Below are positions 1-9,133 of a DNA stretch of 64,000 nucleotides, piece by piece (position 1 is the first letter of the stretch; every line of letters begins with the position of its first letter). Origin of the DNA: Anaerobacillus alkalilacustris (GTDB lineage: Bacteria; Bacillota; Bacilli; Bacillales; Anaerobacillaceae); the NCBI RefSeq assembly GCF_001866005.1, contig NZ_MLQR01000045.1, positions 1 through 64,000 of the forward strand. The letters are read 5' to 3'. The position numbers and the translations under genes are program-made. The notes under the pieces were generated by a model that was given only the letters and a program-made list of their open reading frames with translations, was not told the origin of the DNA and made no database searches.

Positions 1-184
1 TCAATGTGTTATGAAAATTCCAGTATAGTAATTACAACAAACTTACAATTTCGGTCAGTGGAACCATGTTTTTGGTGATCCCATACTAACTGAGGCTGTC
101 ATTGACCGATTAATTCATCATTCGCATTTATTAGTATTTAAAGGTGATAGTTTCCGTTATAAAGAGTCTTTATTGCATCAATAA
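1..184 (+). pseudogene. C-terminal remnant of IS21-family IstB ATPase, frameshifted
   Basis: The first bases read SMCYENSSIVITTNLQF in frame 1, the IstB C-terminal pattern. After an extra C near position 52 the match continues in frame 2 as FGQWNHVFGDP, then a stop at 182-184 after ESLLHQ. IstB is the transposition helper ATPase of IS21 elements. The gene runs off the left edge and the frameshift shows that the copy is dead. No right-hand IS terminus is recognisable. Family assignment rests on motif recognition by eye. Confidence 0.75.
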
Positions 185-414
185 TTTATAGGTGGCAAGT
201 GGCATGCATTTTTAATTGCCATTTCATACATTTTTTACTTGCCAAATACAAGTTGAAGCGTTGTTTTTAAATAGAGATAAATTAAAGTGACTGGCTAAAT
301 GTATTTATCATTTAAATTAATAAACATAGACATTCTAAATTTGAATTTGAAATTATTTTGATGAAAAATATTAGTAATCAAATCATTATGAGCCAAATAA
401 ATATACAATTAAGA
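185..414. other. intergenic, nothing recognised
   Basis: AT-rich stretch between the IstB remnant and the first R1 repeat. I see no ORF with a ribosome site, no terminator and no repeat. Confidence 0.5.
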
Positions 415-495
415 CAAGAAAAGCGCAAGCGCCTTGGTCACGAGCTAAAGCTAGACAGTTTCCAAGTTAGAAATTTATAAATTCTGGATTATATG
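415..495 (+). repeat. R1 repeat, short form
   Basis: Carries the two conserved R1 ends: AAGCGCAAGCGCCTTGG on the left and CTAGACAGTTTCCAAGTTAG plus AAATTTATAAATTCTG on the right. The middle is almost absent. The ends can pair into a long stem. It lies downstream of pckA, just beyond its terminator. Confidence 0.85.
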
Positions 496-504
496 AAAAA
501 GTAA

Positions 505-540
505 AAAGCACCTTCACGTTTATGGTGAAGATGCTTTTTC
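505..540 (-). terminator. Rho-independent terminator of pckA
   Basis: AGCA-CTTCAC / GTGAAG-TGCT stem with a seven-base loop and one mismatch. It is flanked by A-run and T-run, so it can work on either strand. It sits about 40 bases past the pckA stop codon. Confidence 0.8.
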
Positions 541-578
541 TACTATTAATTTAATATTTTATGAATTTAAAATTCTTA

Positions 579-2150
579 TTAAAACTTCATCAATTTAATA
601 CCTAGATCATTACTTTCTAGTTTCTCAAAGTTCTTTTTAAAGCGATCAGCTAAATCTTTAGCTTGTTGATCATAGTCATCTTTATTTGGCCACGTGTTGC
701 GAGGATTTAATACATCTCTAGGAACACCAGGGCAAAACTCCGGTATTAGTAGCCCAAATATCGGGTCCGGATTAAATGCAAATTTATCTAATTCTCCTTT
801 TAAAGCTGCTGTAATCATAGCTCGTGTAAAACTTAATTTCATACGTTTTCCTACTCCGTAAGGCCCACCAGTCCAGCCGGTATTAACAAGGTAAACAGTT
901 GTATTATATTTATCAATTTTTTCACCTAGTAGTTTTGCATAAACGCTTGGATAGAGAGGCAAGAAAGGTGCGCCAAAACATGTAGAGAATGTCGCTTGAG
1001 GTTTTGTTACTCCTCTTTCTGTTCCAGCAAGTTTGCTAGTGTAGCCAGAAAGGAAATGGTACATTGCTTGTTCTTTTGTAAGTCTAGAAATTGGTGGTAA
1101 TACTCCAAATGCATCTGCAGTTAAGAATATTATTACGTTCGGGTGCCCAGCTAACCCTGGAATAACTACATTATCAATATGGTTAATTGGGTAAGCAACA
1201 CGAGTATTTTCAGTTAAACTATTATCATCATAATCTGGTACTCTTGTTTTTTCATTAATAATAGCGTTTTCAAGAATGGCGCCAAAACGAACACTTTTAT
1301 ATATTTCTGGCTCAGTTTCCATAGAAAGGTGGATTGCCTTAGCATAACAGCCACCTTCAAAGTTAAATATTCCAGCATCACACCAACCGTGTTCATCATC
1401 TCCAATTAGATAGCGATTCGGGTCGGCGGATAATGTTGTTTTTCCGGTCCCAGAAAGACCAAAGAAAAGTGCTACATCATTATTTTCCCCAATATTTGCT
1501 GAACAGTGCATTGGTAGAACGTCATTATCTGGTAAGATTGTATTCATTACACTAAAAATTGACTTTTTCATTTCACCTGCATATTCAGTACCACCAATCA
1601 AGACCATTTTCTTTTTGTAATTTACAATAATAAAAGTTTCTGTTTTTGTGCCGTGTTTTTCTGGTTTGGCTCGAAAACCTGGTGCATATACTACTGTAAA
1701 TTGAGCTTTATGATGTTTTAATTCCTCGTCAGTTGGGCGAATAAATAACTGATGAGCAAATAAATTATGCCATGCATACTCATTTACAACAGTAATCGGT
1801 AGACAATACAAGTCATCAGCACCCGCAAAGCCGTCAAACACGAATAGTTGTTTTTCATTTAAATATTGCAGAACATCTGCAAAAAGAGCTTCAAATTTTT
1901 CTTCTTCAATTGACTGATTGACAGCTCCCCACGCAATTTTTTGTTCTATAGTAGGTTCTTTTACAATGTATTTGTCTTTGGGAGAACGTCCTGTATACTT
2001 TCCTGTAGAAACTCGTAAGGCTCCAGTGTTAGTAAGCTTTCCCTCTCCTCTTTTTATCGCGACTTCTATAAGTTGGGGTACAGATAAATTGCGATGGACC
2101 TCAGTATTTATTAAAAGTTTTTCTAATGAGATGTTACTGTTTTTTTCCAT
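579..2150 (-). CDS. pckA: phosphoenolpyruvate carboxykinase (ATP)
   Basis: Decarboxylates and phosphorylates oxaloacetate to phosphoenolpyruvate, the committed cytosolic step of gluconeogenesis. The kinase 1a P-loop [16 protein letters not shown] and the metal-binding GDDEHGW stretch are intact, as is the full roughly 523-residue length of the ATP-type enzyme. The start is set at the ATG giving MEKNSNIS. The ATG two codons upstream sits only three bases after the AGAGGTGG ribosome site, while this one is optimally spaced. The gene stands alone with its own terminator. Confidence 0.97.
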   Translation of the reverse strand: MEKNSNISLEKLLINTEVHRNLSVPQLIEVAIKRGEGKLTNTGALRVSTGKYTGRSPKDKYIVKEPTIEQKIAWGAVNQSIEEEKFEALFADVLQYLNEKQLFVFDGFAGADDLYCLPITVVNEYAWHNLFAHQLFIRPTDEELKHHKAQFTVVYAPGFRAKPEKHGTKTETFIIVNYKKKMVLIGGTEYAGEMKKSIFSVMNTILPDNDVLPMHCSANIGENNDVALFFGLSGTGKTTLSADPNRYLIGDDEHGWCDAGIFNFEGGCYAKAIHLSMETEPEIYKSVRFGAILENAIINEKTRVPDYDDNSLTENTRVAYPINHIDNVVIPGLAGHPNVIIFLTADAFGVLPPISRLTKEQAMYHFLSGYTSKLAGTERGVTKPQATFSTCFGAPFLPLYPSVYAKLLGEKIDKYNTTVYLVNTGWTGGPYGVGKRMKLSFTRAMITAALKGELDKFAFNPDPIFGLLIPEFCPGVPRDVLNPRNTWPNKDDYDQQAKDLADRFKKNFEKLESNDLGIKLMKF

Positions 2151-2410
2151 AAACATCCACCTCTTTTTATAAAATAATAAACATGTACTATTCTGCTAAA
2201 TCTTAAATACTTTACATTTTAATAATATGCTGTACCTACTTGTATTTGTGAATCGTTTCACAATTTATACAAAATTATTAGAGAAAGTAAATGTACATTC
2301 AGTGAATGTTTAAAATTACTAATGATAAATAATCATTCTATTTTTTTTTATTATTAGAAAACGTAGTTTACATAATTAGATTATAGGAAACTAATTGTGT
2401 TTTTTTACAG
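2151..2410 (-). promoter_or_regulatory. pckA upstream region
   Basis: Holds the AGAGGTGG ribosome site and very AT-rich DNA in which the promoter must lie. I could not single out a convincing -35/-10 pair or a catabolite operator. Confidence 0.3.
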
Positions 2411-2497
2411 TATAAGAATTTATAAATTTCTAACTTGAAAACTGTCTAGCGTAAGCAGCCTACGAGCTCGTGACCAAGGCGCTTGCGCTTTTCTTGA
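2411..2497 (-). repeat. R1 repeat, short form, reverse orientation
   Basis: Reverse complement of the R1 ends: AGAATTTATAAATTTCTAAC, then ACTGTCTAGC, then GTGACCAAGGCGCTTGCGC. It lies between the methyltransferase gene and the pckA promoter region. Confidence 0.85.
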
Positions 2498-2564
2498 CTA
2501 AATAGAATTAGAGTTTTACTCATTTCATACTTAAGATATTAATCTCATATCAAATAACTTAGCT

Positions 2565-3149
2565 TTATTCGAGGTCATTTGAAATCGACTTTTTTTTTAC
2601 TAGTATTGTTTGTCGTCCCTCTTTTTCATTTTCCTCAAAATAAAGAACTTGCCAATCAGTAAAGGTAGATAGTAACTCATTAGGATGTAGCTTGTATTTA
2701 TTAGAAACTCCAACTTCTTTTGTTTCTTCTGATAAATAAAATGTTTCCATAAAAAAGTATCCATTATCTTTAATGATTGATTTAACATATGGAAAAATTT
2801 CGCGATCAAGATAATAAGTAATGATAACTAGATCAAATAAATTCTTTTTAAAATTGAGTTTACTTAAATTAGTTAGATCAATTGCAGTAGCAACTATATC
2901 AAGTTGCTTTTCCCTCGCCTGTTCTCTAACATATTGTGTAGCTACCTCCGAAATATCCAATGCTTGTATGTTATAGCCTAATTGAGCAAGAAAAAAACTG
3001 TTTGCTCCAAGGCCACAGGCAAGATCTAGGCCTTTCCCACCTGTAAGATAGTCGGACACATTTTTTAACCTTTCATTTGGAGCAACCTGTTGCGTATTAC
3101 TACTTAAACGGTCTTTATACTTGCTATTCCATTTACTACGTGGATCCAA
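2565..3149 (-). CDS. class I SAM-dependent methyltransferase (TehB-like)
   Basis: A 194-residue soluble Rossmann methyltransferase. Motif I is DLACGLGANSFFLAQLG near residues 59-75, followed by the acidic motif II loop ALDISEVA and the later DLVIITYYLD strand. These place it with TehB/UbiE-type small-molecule methyltransferases; the substrate cannot be read from the sequence. The start codon is TTG (MDPRSKW), seven bases after GGAGGA. It is monocistronic, between the pckA promoter region and the Tad cluster. Confidence 0.8.
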   Translation of the reverse strand: MDPRSKWNSKYKDRLSSNTQQVAPNERLKNVSDYLTGGKGLDLACGLGANSFFLAQLGYNIQALDISEVATQYVREQAREKQLDIVATAIDLTNLSKLNFKKNLFDLVIITYYLDREIFPYVKSIIKDNGYFFMETFYLSEETKEVGVSNKYKLHPNELLSTFTDWQVLYFEENEKEGRQTILVKKKSISNDLE

Positions 3150-3272
3150 AACAATTCCTCCATTTACTGTTTTTTTGATTAATTTGGTAATTTCTTTATT
3201 CTATTCATAAGCACACCTTCGTTTTTCTTAGACTACCATCTGAAAAATCTTTTATGTTAATCGTACAAAAAA

Positions 3273-3325
3273 ATATATCAAAAAACTACCTTTTAAATAA
3301 ATAGTAAAAGGTAGTTTTTTGATAT
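3273..3325 (-). terminator. terminator at the end of the Tad-linked DUF4352 gene
   Basis: Long perfect inverted repeat: ATATCAAAAAACTACCTTTT pairs with AAAAGGTAGTTTTTTGATAT across an 11-base loop. It starts right at the stop codon of the upstream gene. Confidence 0.85.
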
Positions 3326-3809
3326 TAGTCATTAAGTTCAATTGTCCAATGTGCCTCACCTGTATAAAATGGATTCCTTACAGAAAAATTGTACATGTCT
3401 AAATCATTGATTTCGAAAATAATTTTCTCATCATACATTTCTGCTGGTTTGATCGTAATCGTTGGAATAGCCTTTTCACCTTCCACAATAATTCTAGGTT
3501 GAAGTTTACCTTGTTGATCTATTAGCTTCATGTTATTCGTTAAAACATCGATTTTCTCTTCTGAGTGGTTAAATATGGATAAGTGTAAGATTAACCTTAG
3601 CCCTTCACCATAATCTTCTGCTACTGTATAGGATAAAACAGTAACATCTAATCCGCCAACATTAGCTGTTTCGCCTATTTTGTGAATTCGAGCGGAGCTT
3701 TCTTCTTCTGTCGTTTTAGTAGTAATGGTTGCATAAACATCCATTGGGAGTGAGGCGCTTATTACAAAAAATAACAACAAAGACACTAGATAAAAAAGAT
3801 GTTTTTCAT
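3325..3809 (-). CDS. secreted DUF4352-like protein, frameshifted in its signal peptide
   Basis: The mature part is a small beta-rich extracellular domain of DUF4352 type (VGGLDVTVLSYTVAEDYGEG...FNHSEEKIDVLTNNMKLID). The open frame has only a GTG at 3786 with no ribosome site. An excellent AAAGGAGG site precedes the ATG at 3807-3809, but that frame hits TAG after seven codons. Adding one T to the T6 tract (A6 at 3792-3797 on the + strand) restores a textbook signal peptide, MKNIFFYLVSLLLFFVISAS, ending with VYA before the mature domain. It is last in the Tad-direction block and may be a pilus accessory. Either a sequencing or assembly error, a recent mutation, or homopolymer slippage explains the break. 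Confidence 0.75.
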
Positions 3810-3896
3810 TTTCAACCTCCTTTGACTTAAATTTTCCCTTTTTTGCTACAAACTATGAAAAATTATTCTTTAAATTTCCTACAACAATAAATTTCA

Positions 3897-3948
3897 TCCC
3901 ACTCTATAAGAGGCAGTAAAACCCCCACTGATTGAAGTTCATCTTTAT
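3897..3948 (-). repeat. minimal R3 element
   Basis: Only the two outer parts of the R3 family are present, reversed: ATCCCACTCT..GGCAGTAA joined to CCCCACTGATTGAAGTTC. It lies just after tadC in the direction of transcription and may act as a weak terminator. Confidence 0.55.
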
Positions 3949-3965
3949 TTAGATTTAAATAAGAT

Positions 3966-4892
3966 TTACAAAAATTGAGTAATAAAATTTACTACGACGG
4001 GGCCAATTAGAACGATAAACAATGTAGGGAAGATAAACAAAACCATTGGAATAAGCATTTTAACAGGGGCTTTCATAGCTTGTTCTTTTGCACTATAACG
4101 TTGCTTTTCTCTAATCCTCTTTGTTTGAGCTCTTAATACTTTACTTATTCCTATTCCCATTTGATCAGCCTGGATCATTGAACTCATTACACTTTTAAAA
4201 AAATCTGAAGGCACTCGCTCTTTTAACTCAATAAATGCTTGTTTTCTTGATTTTCCGAGCTTCATATCCTCCAATGCCGATAAAAATTCTCTTGAAAGTG
4301 GTGAATCCATTTGAGAACACACTTTTTTTAATGCGCCATCCAATCCCATACCAGCTTCTATTGAAACATTTAACATATCAAAAAAGTCAGGCATTGCTTT
4401 ATCAATTTGCTTCGTCCGTTGGTTACTTTTTGCAACTAAATAATAATTCATATAACCATAAGAAAAAAAAGCAACAATACCAGATAATAGGACGACCTTT
4501 CCTGTTTCTTCAGTTGCAGGGGCTAATAATATCGTAAATACGATAAATAAAGCGACCGGTAAGGTTAGTTGGATTAACAGAAAATCACCTGCAGACATTC
4601 CTAGTGGATGCCCCGCTGCTTGAAGTTTTTTTTCAATTTGAACCATTTTTTGTTTTGGCATTTTATTTACAGCCAAAACACGTATCTTTGATATTGTAGG
4701 TTGAATTAGTCTTGCTGATAACGTTTTATTTCTTAAAGTTTCATCTACTTTTATACCTTTTTGTGTCGGTGTTATTAATAAGGAAACCCTTTTATGCATT
4801 ATCATTTTACTTTTATACAGTCGGTTAAAGAAGAGAAAACCAATGCATGTAAAAAACAAGAAAGAAAAAAGCCATAAACTAAATATTAACAT
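3966..4892 (-). CDS. tadC: TadC-like pilus assembly membrane protein
   Basis: Inner-membrane platform protein of the Tad/Flp pilus, of the GspF (T2SSF) fold. It has an N-terminal membrane segment at residues 1-20, two segments near 100-150, the conserved cytoplasmic helical block DFFDMLNVSIEAGMGLDGALKKV, and a C-terminal membrane anchor after APVKMLIPMVLFIFPTLF. It begins three bases after tadB, so the pair is translationally linked. By family it works with TadB and the TadA ATPase to extrude Flp pilin. Confidence 0.9.
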   Translation of the reverse strand: MLIFSLWLFSFLFFTCIGFLFFNRLYKSKMIMHKRVSLLITPTQKGIKVDETLRNKTLSARLIQPTISKIRVLAVNKMPKQKMVQIEKKLQAAGHPLGMSAGDFLLIQLTLPVALFIVFTILLAPATEETGKVVLLSGIVAFFSYGYMNYYLVAKSNQRTKQIDKAMPDFFDMLNVSIEAGMGLDGALKKVCSQMDSPLSREFLSALEDMKLGKSRKQAFIELKERVPSDFFKSVMSSMIQADQMGIGISKVLRAQTKRIREKQRYSAKEQAMKAPVKMLIPMVLFIFPTLFIVLIGPVVVNFITQFL

Positions 4893-4895
4893 ATT

Positions 4896-5858
4896 CTACA
4901 CCTCAATCGTTACGACCTTTTGAATAAATATCCATCCCAAAATACCTGAAATCGTTCCACCGGCCAATAACAACCATCCTAGTGGATGTGAGAACATTGG
5001 ACTAAAATACTCGGGATTCATTACATTTAATAGTAGACCTAAAATAATCGGCAATAATGTAATGACTAAAGCAGACATTCTCCCTTGAGAAGTAAGTGCC
5101 TTTAGTTCATCTTTCATTCGCACACGCTCAGATATCGTTTCATGGATCGTTTCTAATATCGCAGCTAAATTTCCACCTGTTGAACGTTGTATCACGACAG
5201 CTGTAACAGCTATTTCTAAATCTTTATTAGGAAGGCGTTTCAGTAAATTTGCAAATGCGGTTTCTGTCGGTATACCAAAATTAATTTCTTTAATCGTTCG
5301 TTCAAACTCAATTCCTATTGGGGCAGGGACTTCCCTTGACACTAATTGCATGGCTTGTAGAAAGCTAAAGCCTGATTTCATTGCACTCGCCATCGTTTCT
5401 AATGTTTGAGGCAATAATGTCGCTGCATCTGATACTCTTGCTTCTTTTTTCTTTTTTACATAAATAGTGGGGAGCTTCCAACTGATTAATCCAATTACGA
5501 TTGATAATAGTACGTTCACACCTGATAATATTAGGGCTATAAACATAATTGAGAAAAGGACTATTCTTATAGTCATAAATTCTTCCACTTTTAAGGGAAT
5601 ATCGGCACTTTCTAACTCAATTTTCCATTTATTTTGTTTCGTTTCTGAAGCTTTAATATTTTTAGCGATTGTTGTTATGAATTCTTTGAACACCGTCGGT
5701 TTGACTGATGGTACTTCCACTTCTTTTTCTTGAGATACTTTTGAAGATCGTGGGATAAATCGATTAATTCTTTTTTGAACCTTTTGCTTTTTATTCCGAT
5801 AATAAATAGTAGTCAACGCAAAAGATAAAGTAGAGAGAATAAAAATAAAAATGAACAT
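4896..5858 (-). CDS. tadB: TadB-like pilus assembly membrane protein
   Basis: A 320-residue T2SSF-domain protein. It has an N-terminal membrane anchor, two segments around residues 100-130, the signature block LETMASAMKSGFSFLQAMQLVSREVPAPIG, and two C-terminal membrane helices. The ribosome site GGGGGGA stands eight bases ahead of ATG. It lies between tadA and tadC, the usual order in Tad loci. Confidence 0.9.
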   Translation of the reverse strand: MFIFIFILSTLSFALTTIYYRNKKQKVQKRINRFIPRSSKVSQEKEVEVPSVKPTVFKEFITTIAKNIKASETKQNKWKIELESADIPLKVEEFMTIRIVLFSIMFIALILSGVNVLLSIVIGLISWKLPTIYVKKKKEARVSDAATLLPQTLETMASAMKSGFSFLQAMQLVSREVPAPIGIEFERTIKEINFGIPTETAFANLLKRLPNKDLEIAVTAVVIQRSTGGNLAAILETIHETISERVRMKDELKALTSQGRMSALVITLLPIILGLLLNVMNPEYFSPMFSHPLGWLLLAGGTISGILGWIFIQKVVTIEV

Positions 5859-5930
5859 GAAAATGATCCCCCCAATAAGAAAACAAAAGACTATTGCTCA
5901 TATTTAAGCCTTTTTGATTACAATTTTTTA

Positions 5931-7286
5931 TTAACTTTTTTCTACAAAAAAGGTCGCAGGTAACTCAAATCCATACTGCTCTAATTTATCAGAACAATAA
6001 GGTCGAATGCCGGTAGATGTATGTTGTCCAATTACTTTTCCCTCAGCAGTTGTACCGGTTTGACGAAAAACAAATAGATCCTGTAAAACGATCGTTTCAC
6101 CCTCCATACCGATCACTTCGGTAATATTAATGACTTTACGACTTCCATCTTTTAATCGGGACTGTTGGATTATGAGATCAACAGCACCAGCCATTTGTTC
6201 CCTAATCGCTCGAATTGGAAGATCCATACCTGCCATTAATACCATCGTTTCTAGTCGAGATAACATTTCTCGAGGAGAATTAGAATGTCCCGTAGCTAGT
6301 GAACCATCATGTCCGGTATTCATGGCTTGAAGCATATCCAACGCTTCACCACCACGAACCTCTCCAATCACAATCCGGTCTGGTCTCATTCTTAACGAAT
6401 TTTTTACTAAATCTCGAATCGAAACGGCTCCTTTTCCTTCAACATTCGGTGGTCTTGTTTCTAAAGAAACGACGTGGTCTTGTAATAACTGTAGTTCAGC
6501 AGCATCCTCGATCGTGACGATCCTTTCATCATGTGGGATGAAGGAAGATAAAATGTTTAATAAACTTGTTTTACCACTACCCGTACCCCCGCTAATAAAT
6601 ATGTTAAGCCGTGCTTTTACACACGCATCAAGAAATTGTGACATATGTTCTGTTAATGAGTTGAAATTTATTAAGTCTGAAATTTGCAAGCGATTTTGCG
6701 GAAATTTCCGAATGGTAATCACTGGTCCTACTAACGATAGGGGTGGAATAATCGCATTCACTCTAGATCCATCAGGAAGTCTAGCATCAACCATCGGACT
6801 ACTCTCATCTATTCTCCTACCTAATGGTGAAACAATTTTTTCAATCACTTGTAGTACGTGTTCATTGTCCCGAAAATAGTGATCACTTAACATAAGTTTT
6901 CCATTTCTTTCGACGTAAATTTGATCTGGCCCATTGACCATTATTTCCGACACATCAGATTCATTTAATAGAGCTGTAATAGGTCCATAGCCAATGAGTT
7001 CGTGAGAAACTATTTCGATTAATTCTTTTTTTGCTTCAAACGATAACCGATCGTTTTTTTCATTTATATACTTCATTGCTTCTAATTCAATTAACTCTTT
7101 TTGTCCATTGTCTGTAAGGTCTGGCTTCTTTTTTAATTCTGAAATTAAATGATTTTGTAACGAAACTTTTAACTCTGTTTCCTTTGATTTACTCCCTTCT
7201 CGAGTTTGAGACTGGTGATGATCTTGTTTACGATCAGTTGAGGAAGCAGCGATATTTTTTTCATTTAATCGTTTTAATAATGACAA
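5931..7286 (-). CDS. tadA: TadA/CpaF secretion ATPase
   Basis: Hexameric cytoplasmic ATPase that powers Flp pilus assembly. In order: a variable charged N-terminus, the GspE-type domain with GYGPITALLNESDVSEIMVNG, Walker A GGTGSGKTSLLN, the Asp box ERIVTIEDAAELQL, Walker B-like RIVIGEVRGGEALDMLQAMNTGHDGSLATGHSN with the His box, and arginine fingers. The start codon is TTG (MSLLKRL) behind GGGGGAG. Length 451 is normal for the family, and all catalytic boxes are intact. Confidence 0.95.
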   Translation of the reverse strand: MSLLKRLNEKNIAASSTDRKQDHHQSQTREGSKSKETELKVSLQNHLISELKKKPDLTDNGQKELIELEAMKYINEKNDRLSFEAKKELIEIVSHELIGYGPITALLNESDVSEIMVNGPDQIYVERNGKLMLSDHYFRDNEHVLQVIEKIVSPLGRRIDESSPMVDARLPDGSRVNAIIPPLSLVGPVITIRKFPQNRLQISDLINFNSLTEHMSQFLDACVKARLNIFISGGTGSGKTSLLNILSSFIPHDERIVTIEDAAELQLLQDHVVSLETRPPNVEGKGAVSIRDLVKNSLRMRPDRIVIGEVRGGEALDMLQAMNTGHDGSLATGHSNSPREMLSRLETMVLMAGMDLPIRAIREQMAGAVDLIIQQSRLKDGSRKVINITEVIGMEGETIVLQDLFVFRQTGTTAEGKVIGQHTSTGIRPYCSDKLEQYGFELPATFFVEKS

Positions 7287-7298
7287 ATGACACTCCCC

Positions 7299-8495
7299 CT
7301 ATTTTTTATTTCTTTGAAAAAAAAATAACTTATTTTTCTTCTTCGCTTTCCTATTTACTTCTACTTCTTCTTGTCCTTCCTGCAATAATTGATCAGATAT
7401 TTTCATCACTGCTTTTGCGATAGGCGTTCTAGTAGCCATATCTACAAATGGCTCACCTTTATTAATCGAAGATATTACGGTATGATAATCACTCGGAATT
7501 CTCCCAAATATTTTCATTTCCAAAACCTCTTCAACTAAACTTCTGGTCATACCTGCCATTTCAGAATCACGATTTAATATCACGTAAATTTTTTCTTTTA
7601 ACCCCAATAAATTTAACGTTTCTATCGCTAACTTTCCATTTTTTAACGTAGGTAAATCTAATGATGCAATAAGTAAAATGACGTCTGATGATTCTAAAGC
7701 AACTAAACTTGTTTCAACAAATGCTGCTGGTGTATCAACGATGATCACATCATAATCTTTTTTCATCTTTTCTAACAGATATGTGATATGTTCTCCTGTA
7801 ATTAATTCTGCAAATTCAGGGAGAGCAGGTGCCGCTAAAATATCAATTCCGAATTTGTCCTTTGTTACAAAGCTTTGATATGATTTATCCCCATTTTCGT
7901 AAGATCTTTTCACCCAATCGTAAATGGTATGAGTTGGTTGCTGATCAAAAAGTAGTGCTGCATCACCAAATTGTAAGTCCAAGTCGATAACTACAACCTT
8001 CAAATTATGCTTATTAAAAGCAACAGCCATATTCACACTTAAAGTGGTTTTACCAACTCCACCTTTTGTACTACAAACTGTAATGATTTTTGCATTATTT
8101 TTTTCATCCTCATCAATGTCTGCATCTATTTTAAGAGTAACGACGGTCTCAGCCTTTTTTAATGAATCGATAACTTCTTGTTCGTCACTTTCAATATCGA
8201 GTACATCAACCGCACCTGAATACATGCCTTTTTTATAATCAATATCTTCGCTGTTTAACAATAATAATACCGCTGTTAATGGAAAGCTCCTCGTTATTTC
8301 TTGGCAAATTTCATATGGATTTTGTAACGAATTTGGTCCGATTACAACAATATTTGCTTTAGAGTTAAATAGATCAGCTTTAAGATCAGAAAAAATTTCA
8401 TAAATCTTATTATTTTTTTTCAAATCATCTAACATCATTTTTATGGCAGTTGAATACATTTTTTTTTCTGAAAGAATCAAATAATTCATTCTCAT
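7299..8495 (-). CDS. tadZ: TadZ/CpaE-like pilus-positioning ParA ATPase
   Basis: An N-terminal response-regulator-like pseudo-receiver (residues 1-110), then a MinD/ParA ATPase domain. The deviant Walker A is STKGGVGKTTLSVNMA, with VIDLDLQFGDAAL and VDTPAAF downstream. The basic tail is KKKNKLFFFQRNKK. TadZ-type proteins place the Tad machine at a pole or focus. The ATGA start overlaps the CpaB-like stop, so the two are translationally coupled. Confidence 0.9.
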   Translation of the reverse strand: MRMNYLILSEKKMYSTAIKMMLDDLKKNNKIYEIFSDLKADLFNSKANIVVIGPNSLQNPYEICQEITRSFPLTAVLLLLNSEDIDYKKGMYSGAVDVLDIESDEQEVIDSLKKAETVVTLKIDADIDEDEKNNAKIITVCSTKGGVGKTTLSVNMAVAFNKHNLKVVVIDLDLQFGDAALLFDQQPTHTIYDWVKRSYENGDKSYQSFVTKDKFGIDILAAPALPEFAELITGEHITYLLEKMKKDYDVIIVDTPAAFVETSLVALESSDVILLIASLDLPTLKNGKLAIETLNLLGLKEKIYVILNRDSEMAGMTRSLVEEVLEMKIFGRIPSDYHTVISSINKGEPFVDMATRTPIAKAVMKISDQLLQEGQEEVEVNRKAKKKNKLFFFQRNKK

Positions 8496-9049
8496 CTTTG
8501 CATCTTTCCTTTTACTAAATCCTCAAATGAAATCTTAGTACGAATAGATGTCTCCTGTTCGTCCGCTCCCCTCAACATAAGCGTGACTACACCAATTTCT
8601 TTTGCAAACGCTAGTGCAGTTCCTTCTTCCGGCGTTACTTCTAGTGTCACCATTTCGTATACTTCATTTCTTTCATCATTCTCTATTTGAAACGTTTTGC
8701 CAACTGCTAACACTTTAATATCATCAAGTAAAATTCGAGCTGATGTATGTTCACCAATAGGAAAAGGCAAAATGGCAACTACATCAACATAAGAACCCGG
8801 TTTTACAAATCTAGAAACGCTTTGCACTTCATTGACTGCAATTGAAATGGCTCTTTTTCCTGGCTGAATTTCAAAAAAAAATTTTTCTGTCATTCCCAAG
8901 TCTTCTTGATCGTTTATCTCTTGTTCGTTTAATTGTGGTTCATTTAATGTTTGATTAGCATTCCCGTTACTTGATGTTAATGTATAAACGAGTATTGACA
9001 TTAACAACCCAAAAAAAATCGCTAATATCCATATTTTTTTTGTATTCAT
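8492..9049 (-). CDS. CpaB/RcpC-like protein with SAF domain
   Basis: One N-terminal membrane helix (IWILAIFFGLLMSILVYTLT), a short linker, then an SAF/RcpC domain: GKRAISIAVNEVQSVSRFVKPGSYVDVVAI and the later VTLEVTPEEGTALAFAKEIG. In Gram-negative Tad systems this protein supports the secretin; here it is a cell-wall-facing assembly factor of unknown detail. The start is the second ATG, MNTKKIW, eight bases past AAAGGAG; the first ATG overlaps that site. Confidence 0.85.
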   Translation of the reverse strand: MNTKKIWILAIFFGLLMSILVYTLTSSNGNANQTLNEPQLNEQEINDQEDLGMTEKFFFEIQPGKRAISIAVNEVQSVSRFVKPGSYVDVVAILPFPIGEHTSARILLDDIKVLAVGKTFQIENDERNEVYEMVTLEVTPEEGTALAFAKEIGVVTLMLRGADEQETSIRTKISFEDLVKGKMQR

Positions 9050-9133
9050 TTCCATCTCCTTTAATCTTTTAAAGATGCCTTTCGCCCGGTGGTTGAAAAT
9101 TACTGTTGAAAATATCGGATATAATCCTTTGTT

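Noticed and set aside
1918-2172. 84-codon plus-strand ORF over the start of pckA
   Set aside because: Shadow of pckA; hydrophobic low-information translation and no upstream site.
6130-6879. Three plus-strand ORFs inside tadA
   Set aside because: Antisense shadows of a well-supported ATPase gene.
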